NCBI GenBank assembly: GCA_000310025.1
Contig: FN649067.1
Coordinates: 1-10,345, forward strand
Direction: 5' to 3'
From: Ectocarpus siliculosus
Taxonomy: Eukaryota; Sar; Phaeophyceae; Ectocarpales; Ectocarpaceae
DNA: 10,345 bases
Under the pieces are notes generated by a model that saw only the letters and a program-made list of their open reading frames with translations, was not told the DNA's origin and did no database searches. Both the position numbers and the translations under genes were made by a program. Below are positions 6,301 to 10,345 of the stretch, piece after piece (position 1 is the first letter of the stretch; each line of letters begins with the position of its first letter).

Positions 6301-6930
6301 ATGTCTGCCATCTCGTGCTCGAACCGCACAACTTTTCGCCTTACAGTGATCCGTCATCCACACCAGCGGAAACATCAACAATTACTCCGACGTTTTTTCT
6401 CCGTGACTTCCCACCACTCGGGTCCGCCAACCATGGACCATCATTTATTCATGGTGCGCCCTTGCACTCTCGGATCGTCGCCGGTCTATCAGCCAAGCCC
6501 AAGCGCCCATAATCGACGGCATACGGCAAGCCGTCACCACCAACGCGTCCGCCAAGTTACGTTGTTCGCGTCCCATTCCGGTATGAATGAGGACCATTCC
6601 AGTTTCATGCCACTGGACGCGGAGCCTTATCTACCGCAAAATCCCGCAAGATCAAGCGCAAACCTTCGCCAAAACCCAACGGCAAGGGCAAGAAACGCAA
6701 GGTCACTACTCCCCGCCCTTCTGCATTCGCCGACGCCGACGCCGACGCTGACGGCAACGGCAACGGCAACGACGCCAATGACCCCGAAAAACAACAAGAT
6801 GACTCGGAACATGGAGGGAAAGAGGAGGAGGAGGAGGAGGAAGAGGAGGAGAAGGAGAAGGAGAAGGACTAGGAGGAGGAGAACCACCGGGCGCACGAGG
6901 ACGAGTAATACGACGACGATGATGAAGTAG
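6301..6930 (+). CDS. Uninterrupted 209-codon ORF, His/Arg/Thr-rich, probably a frame shadow
   Basis: This is the only frame across the region that is uninterrupted from an ATG. The product is rich in His, Arg, Pro and Thr and ends in a run of Arg from the AGG reading of a GAG tract (about residues 170-200). Poly-Arg encoded by AGG is less likely than poly-Glu encoded by GAG. The neighbouring frame (listed separately) carries an NLS-like segment and an acidic tail, a familiar pattern in nuclear proteins. I keep this entry because it has an ATG, no stops and a TATA-like element upstream, but I think it is more likely the wrong frame. Confidence 0.2.
   Translation: MSAISCSNRTTFRLTVIRHPHQRKHQQLLRRFFSVTSHHSGPPTMDHHLFMVRPCTLGSSPVYQPSPSAHNRRHTASRHHQRVRQVTLFASHSGMNEDHSSFMPLDAEPYLPQNPARSSANLRQNPTARARNARSLLPALLHSPTPTPTLTATATATTPMTPKNNKMTRNMEGKRRRRRRKRRRRRRRRTRRRRTTGRTRTSNTTTMMK
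6729..6770. repeat. Hexanucleotide repeats (GCCGAC)3-GCTGAC-(GGCAAC)3
   Basis: Seven consecutive six-base units read Ala-Asp four times and Gly-Asn three times in the acidic frame. The synonymous GCC-to-GCT change in the fourth unit keeps Ala, which mildly favours this as the once-coding frame. Confidence 0.8.
6813..6883. repeat. Long purine tract (GAG/GAA/AAG)
   Basis: Positions 6813-6868 are entirely purine on the plus strand. After a CT at 6869-6870 the tract resumes to 6883. It encodes poly-Glu/Lys in the acidic frame. Long homopurine stretches can adopt triplex structure and are prone to slippage, which could explain loss of frame here. Confidence 0.85.
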
Positions 6931-6968
6931 ACAGCAACAGGAGGAAAACGACCAGTTCAGTATAATGA

Positions 6969-7205
6969 CGCTCAAGAACCTGTCCTAGATATTTTGTTTA
7001 CACTACATTGCCAGTGCGTATCTTCTTTGCCCGGCTGTATTCCTGTCCTTTTGGTTTCCTTCATGGAGTACGTCGCCTCTTTTCAGCGTGCGGGACCGTC
7101 CTTCGGCGCTCCTTCTGAGCCATTCGGTCCATCCTGTACCTCACGGATATACGACCGCTTGTGGCCTCTTCTTTGCACTTACTTTCGATTCCACTTCGCT
7201 GTTGA
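6969..7205. other. No gene seen
   Basis: A plus frame from an ATG at 6994 runs about 98 codons (to 7290) but is Cys/Phe/Pro-rich and not recognisable. No repeats stand out. It may be the 3' flank of the acidic-tail gene. Confidence 0.35.
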
Positions 7206-7463
7206 TTACTTCATGTTATGGCGGGACGTACCGTTACCGTATCGACCTTCTGCTTGCTTCCTCTTTTCGTCGTTACCGTCTGCTTCTTGATGGTTACCTA
7301 TTGGTTGTTCTATGTTTTGAGATGTGACAGCAACGGCGGCCGTTTGCATGTTCATATTCGTCTCTTGGACAACAGCACCGCGCAACTTCTCACGCGCGCA
7401 CTGTTTTGACTTCGCCCTTGGGCACTGCTTCGGATGAATATTTCCGTATGCCTTTCTTGTCAT
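7206..7463 (-). CDS. Small hydrophilic ORF, 85 residues (unknown)
   Basis: The ORF runs from an ATG at 7461-7463 to a TAA at 7206-7208. The product is strongly hydrophilic, rich in Lys, Gln, Asn, Glu and Arg, with few hydrophobic residues (C-terminal half includes NHQEADGNDEKRKQAEGRYG). It would be an intrinsically disordered small protein or part of an exon. The antisense frame at 7218-7409 is correspondingly hydrophobic, as expected for a codon-phase mirror image, so strand choice is uncertain. No family is recognised. Confidence 0.2.
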   Translation of the reverse strand: MTRKAYGNIHPKQCPRAKSKQCAREKLRGAVVQETNMNMQTAAVAVTSQNIEQPIGNHQEADGNDEKRKQAEGRYGNGTSRHNMK

Positions 7464-7658
7464 TAGTGATTGGAGCCTTTGCGCTTTGGGATTGCTAGCT
7501 TCGTACAGGCCGAAAAATCGATACCTTCATGAGCTGTCCTCATTCTTGTATTAATTTGGCTTCAAAGTATTCCAATAATATGATTGTTCCCTTTCTGTGT
7601 CCGTAGTTTAATCCATCATGTCTCTTCAACGGTAGCCTGTGGTGTTACAGTAGTGTAG
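7464..7658. other. Short gap without a gene
   Basis: A comparatively AT-rich stretch around 7540-7590 (including CAATAATATGATTG) contains no ORF worth reporting. It lies just upstream of the longest ORF in the window and could hold its promoter, but no specific element can be defended. Confidence 0.3.
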
Positions 7659-8396
7659 ATGGATTTTTTCCGATCACTTCCGTTCCGTTCCAGGTCCCAC
7701 GTTGTTTTAAACTGGGGGGTATTACCCCTTCACTTATGGATCAGATCTCTGTATTTCATCTGGGACTTGCGTGTGTACCGTGCGTGGTGGGACGAGGGAA
7801 CAGAGAGTTCATTTATGCTTCACGCGTCCTCTTCACCTGTTTTATTCAAACTACTTGTTACACGTTCTTCATCCATCATTCCTGCCATAACGTATGCCAC
7901 ATGCTGTACACCTACCCCGCCAGGGGGAAATGATCGCCATGTCTGCCTCGACGGACTTGCCATCTTTCGCCGGTACCAACCTTGCGACGTGCGGAGGTTG
8001 CATCCATATTTTCTCTTCATGTACCTTCAACATCCACAAAGTGTGTCTGTGTTTAGCACCTTCTTATTCCCAATGAATCAATCAGGTCCTTCATGCAGAG
8101 CCGCGAACCGCCAACCGTCATATGTTCTTACCGTATCAGGCTATTATCCCAACCATCGCGCTGGAAAGTCGCCCTTCCGCAAAACCCCTCCAATTTCGTA
8201 TTTATTATTTTTCTTTCGAATTGCCTTGATTTGTTTTTTCTGTGGCCTACGGAGGGAAACTTCCCCCGTTGTACACGTCCCGCACGGCACAAAGCCTCCG
8301 CGGTATTCTGACGTGTCTCTGCTACAAAACACAAGTCTCCCTCCGAATACCACCAGACGGAGCCAAATTGTTGTAGAGTCATCCTCGGACGATTGA
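7659..8396 (+). CDS. Longest ORF in the window, 245 residues (unknown)
   Basis: The ORF runs from an ATG at 7659 to a TGA. It is unusually long for chance at this base composition. The product is rich in Phe, Ser, Arg, Pro and Tyr. One hydrophobic stretch at about residues 179-197 (ISYLLFFFRIALICFFCGL, containing one Arg) could be a membrane segment; the C-terminus is polar and ends ESSSDD. There is no signal peptide and no recognisable catalytic motif. Two minus frames are open across the second half (8128-8478 and 8144-8551), so this could still be antisense to something real. No family is recognised. Confidence 0.25.
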   Translation: MDFFRSLPFRSRSHVVLNWGVLPLHLWIRSLYFIWDLRVYRAWWDEGTESSFMLHASSSPVLFKLLVTRSSSIIPAITYATCCTPTPPGGNDRHVCLDGLAIFRRYQPCDVRRLHPYFLFMYLQHPQSVSVFSTFLFPMNQSGPSCRAANRQPSYVLTVSGYYPNHRAGKSPFRKTPPISYLLFFFRIALICFFCGLRRETSPVVHVPHGTKPPRYSDVSLLQNTSLPPNTTRRSQIVVESSSDD

Positions 8397-8882
8397 GCCG
8401 AATTCGAAGTGGTGCGATAACGGCTTCGGAAGACAACAGTAGAACCCATCGGGTGGTCCGATGTCGTACAATACCCATATATTATCAGTACCGAACTGGT
8501 ACGATACACATCCTGCCTGCAATTTGACCGCTCAACGGAATGACACAGCACAGCCGGTTGGCTTCGTGCGGCCCCGCCCGCCTACCACACCTCAAACCGA
8601 AGGAAGCGAAGAGTTCCTCTACCAAGAAGCACACCGGCGAGCGCTACCTTGGAGAGACCCCAGTCTGTCTCTCGGCGGTGGCGTGCAGTACCGATTGGCG
8701 ATGACCAGCTGCGGGGCACTAATGTAGGATTCGCCGAGTGTCGTTTTGTCATGCTCTTGTTGATCCCCATGGGTCCGCGCCGTGTGTTGGTTTCATGGAC
8801 TTGCTTGATCCCCTCTTGCATCTTTGAGGTCTTCATGAAATGATCCGCTTGGCGTCTGGGATGTCTCATTACGCAAAGAAAC
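8397..8882. other. No secure gene
   Basis: Overlapping frames lie on both strands: plus 8461-8727 (88 codons from an ATG) and minus 8582-8962 (126 codons). Neither has a recognisable motif and each weakens the case for the other. No repeat stands out beyond the small dyad GTACC/GGTAC near 8489-8503. Confidence 0.3.
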
Positions 8883-9275
8883 ATGACACAGAGGCACGAG
8901 AAAAGTGACAGGGATACGCTATCGTGCATCCGGGTCACCAAATCTCGTGGGCATTCGGACATAGCCAGGACGGGTGGACATGGGGTCAGGCGACGTGCGA
9001 GGCATGGTATATTTTTGTTTTCTTCCGGGGGTGGGAATTCACGGCGCCATGTCGAATTCCTTGGGGCGGTTCAGCTTACGGCGCGGCCTAAATATGATAA
9101 AAAAACAAAACGACCACACAGCATGTGGCTTCATCACGGGAACGAATACGATTGCTTGACCGTGGTCGTCTCTGCTGGTATTATTGAGCGTTACTTGACT
9201 AGCGCGCATGTAGTTCGAACTCGACGCTACACTTTCACAGCTATGCATCGTTCGAGACATGACCAAGTTTCGTGA
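8883..9275 (+). CDS. Hypothetical basic protein, 130 residues (unknown)
   Basis: The ORF runs from an ATG at 8883 to a TGA at 9273-9275. The product is basic and His/Arg-rich. The N-terminal half is polar with an Arg cluster (GVRRRARHG, about residues 34-42). The second half has more ordinary composition, with a hydrophobic strand-like segment (CLTVVVSAGI, about 91-100) followed by a basic tail. No known domain was recognised. The competing minus frame at 9039-9281 is 80 codons. It could be a small gene or one exon. Confidence 0.18.
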   Translation: MTQRHEKSDRDTLSCIRVTKSRGHSDIARTGGHGVRRRARHGIFLFSSGGGNSRRHVEFLGAVQLTARPKYDKKTKRPHSMWLHHGNEYDCLTVVVSAGIIERYLTSAHVVRTRRYTFTAMHRSRHDQVS

Positions 9276-9472
9276 GGACATTCCCCGGTATCTTGTACCT
9301 ACAGTAGATCGATTCGAGACCAGATCACCAATCGTCGCTCACACATGTTGTCGATCGCCTACGGCCTCGTCGCGCTGCCGCTGCCGCTCGGTCCGCGGAG
9401 AGTGGCCAAGTTGGTCTCGTCGAGAGGGGCGCCACGGGTGTCCGTTGATCGCGCTCGCATGACGACCTGCAT

Positions 9473-9994
9473 CTAACTATTGTAGAGTATGTGACACGCT
9501 GCGTATCGAGTCGCGTGCCGTCCGACTCGCTGCTGGTCGTCCTGAAGCTCTCCTCGTACATCGTGAGTCCGCCCGGCCCCGCCACCCTTGCCTAGCCGCA
9601 GCCCTGCCGCTCCGCCACCGCGTGGAGATTCGTGCCGACATCTAATCACAATCGGTTTTGTCAACAGCGAACCGGTGACGGGGAAGCGTACGAACGTCAG
9701 GACGGCGTAACGGGAACACTCGCTGTTGTCTTCAGCGTAGTCGGGGACAGGGCACACGTGTATCTGCAAGTAGAATTTCTGCACGCTCCCATCTCTGTGG
9801 CAGAATGTCCAGCATGGCAATGAGTCAGACGTAACGTCGCTACAGCTTTTCATGCTCTTACTTTCTTCGTTGTCCACGCCTGCGTGAATTGAAAGGCGCA
9901 ACGTTACTGCGCCCGTGGCACTTTTTGGTCTGTCGGGGCTGCGAGTAGTTTCGTGGCACTGCTCGGATGTTTTCGGGTAACAAGGCGTGGACAT
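9473..9994 (-). CDS. Hypothetical protein, 173 residues (unknown)
   Basis: The first ATG is at 9992-9994; the frame stays open upstream to 10063 without another ATG, so a longer product or an upstream exon is possible. Composition is the most normal of the larger ORFs: acidic and Ser/Lys-rich near residues 40-60 (DNEESKSMKSCSDVTSDS), nine cysteines including CWTFCH at 61-66, a strand-rich middle (KFYLQIHVCPVPDY), then a Gly-rich linker at about 126-141 and a basic, charged C-terminus. The cysteine spacing matches no zinc-finger class I can name. The antisense plus frame at 9632-9823 is open for 63 codons, so coding on this strand is favoured but not proven. Confidence 0.3.
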   Translation of the reverse strand: MSTPCYPKTSEQCHETTRSPDRPKSATGAVTLRLSIHAGVDNEESKSMKSCSDVTSDSLPCWTFCHRDGSVQKFYLQIHVCPVPDYAEDNSECSRYAVLTFVRFPVTGSLLTKPIVIRCRHESPRGGGAAGLRLGKGGGAGRTHDVRGELQDDQQRVGRHATRYAACHILYNS

Positions 9995-10176
9995 ACTTCC
10001 AGATGTTCTCTTTGCATCAGCCCCTTGCGAACAGGAGACTACTGAGCCACAGCAGAAGAACAATTATTTCTGTGTTTGTAAACGTGTACTACATATACCC
10101 TGCTGCTCGAGATGCGTCTTTTGTTTGAAAAGACACTGTAAATGGTTTTATTCCAAGGCGCATGCACCGATCTTGC

Positions 10177-10344
10177 CTACAGTGGTTGGAGAGGGGTGGG
10201 AGGTCCGAAAGGTGATGCATTTCCGGAGAGGCCGGGAGGTCCGAAAGGTGATGCATTTCCGGAGAGGCCGGCTTCCCCTTCATACAGTTTTATTCTGGTG
10301 AGGGGTGCGGAATTTTCCCGGAGCTCGTGGACAGCCTTTTCGCC
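10177..10344 (-). CDS. Possible C-terminal end of a gene running off the right edge (partial, unknown)
   Basis: On the minus strand the frame is open from the window edge to a TAG at 10177-10179, giving 55 residues. It starts with a charged helical-looking segment (GEKAVHELREN), then IKLYEGEA, then two exact tandem copies of the 12-residue unit GLSGNASPFGPP encoded by the 36-bp duplication, and ends TPLQPL. A proline/glycine-rich repeated tail is a common disordered C-terminus. Other frames are also open here, and a plus frame is open from 10252 to the edge, so this is tentative. Confidence 0.28.
   Translation of the reverse strand, partial: GEKAVHELRENSAPLTRIKLYEGEAGLSGNASPFGPPGLSGNASPFGPPTPLQPL
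10198..10269. repeat. Exact 36-bp tandem duplication
   Basis: Two perfect copies lie at 10198-10233 and 10234-10269, each starting GGGAGGTCCGAAAGGTGATG and ending GGAGAGGCC. Each contains a near-dyad TCCGAAA...TTTCCGGA around GTGATGCA. A partial match (GGAGAGG) precedes the first copy at 10188. Exact identity implies a recent event. The period is a multiple of three, so it preserves any reading frame through it. Confidence 0.9.
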
Positions 10345-10345
10345 A

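Larger units (their letters stand above)
6591..6968 (+). pseudogene. Basic-then-acidic low-complexity frame with in-frame stops (decayed or spliced nuclear-type protein)
   Basis: Reading codons at positions divisible by three, the frame opens after a TGA at 6588. It encodes a Lys/Arg-rich segment (SRKIKRKPSPKPNGKGKKRKV) resembling a nuclear-localisation signal, then (AD)4-(GN)3, then DDSEHGGK, ten Glu and KEKEKD. A TAG at 6870 interrupts it. The same phase continues as EEENHRAHEDE, a TAA at 6903, then YDDDDEVDSN, and ends with TAA TGA at 6963-6968. Acidic coding bias on both sides of two stops suggests nonsense mutations in a former gene. Upstream the same phase is open at 6276-6509 up to a TAA. 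Chromatin or nucleolar proteins often have such tails, but no domain identifies this one. Confidence 0.35.

Noticed and set aside
6627-6896. Minus-strand ORF with a poly-Leu / poly-Val run that looks like a membrane protein
   Set aside because: The hydrophobic run is the reverse complement of the GAG/GAA and GGCAAC repeats, so it is a low-complexity shadow and not evidence of a membrane segment.
9200-9330. TTCGA-containing segments (GTTCGAAC, GATTCGAGAC) as T-loops of tRNA genes
   Set aside because: No acceptor, D or anticodon stems could be fitted around them.

Overview
No gene in this window can be named. The DNA looks like a repeat-bearing, gene-poor or gene-decayed piece of a eukaryotic nuclear genome. 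It is roughly balanced in GC by eye. It shows no tightly packed operon-like run of ORFs and no clear ribosome-binding sites, but has homopolymer runs, a long GAG/GAA purine tract, an imperfect (TTG)10 run, short tandem duplications and many dyad-symmetric elements. A unicellular alga or other protist (stramenopile-like) would fit; this is an impression, not a demonstrated assignment. No tRNA, rRNA, CRISPR array, transposase, integrase or reverse-transcriptase motif was seen.

Layout. Positions 1-135 may be the 3' end of a gene entering from the left. Positions 300-510 hold paired A-runs and a 66-bp tandem duplication that ends in an 11-G run. Positions 511-2340 have no convincing gene, but hold a 16-bp palindrome, a strong 16-bp interrupted hairpin (1872-1911) and a protein-like minus-strand frame broken by one TGA. 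Positions 2344-4000 hold unrecognised ORFs, the best being 205 codons on the minus strand from an ATG at 3696, plus two perfect hairpins. Positions 4040-5700 are a repeat-dense block: a 42-bp-period repeat, two separate groups of hairpins built on the motif AGAAAAGCTGCA, and a diverged direct duplication of about 170 bp.

Positions 6235-6970 contain a TATA-like site followed by a low-complexity region. One of its frames encodes a basic, nuclear-localisation-like segment and then a long acidic tail, but several in-frame stops break it. This is the best sign of a former, or spliced, protein gene. Positions 7200-10060 hold further unrecognised ORFs on both strands. Positions 10177-10344 may be the C-terminal end of a minus-strand gene running off the right edge, carrying a 12-residue repeat made by a 36-bp tandem duplication.

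Six ORFs of at least 190 codons is more than random sequence should give (about 0.1 expected by a simple estimate). Some are therefore probably real or recently real, but none has a recognisable domain, so all coding calls are low confidence. The repeats and hairpins are read directly from the bases and are far more secure than the genes.
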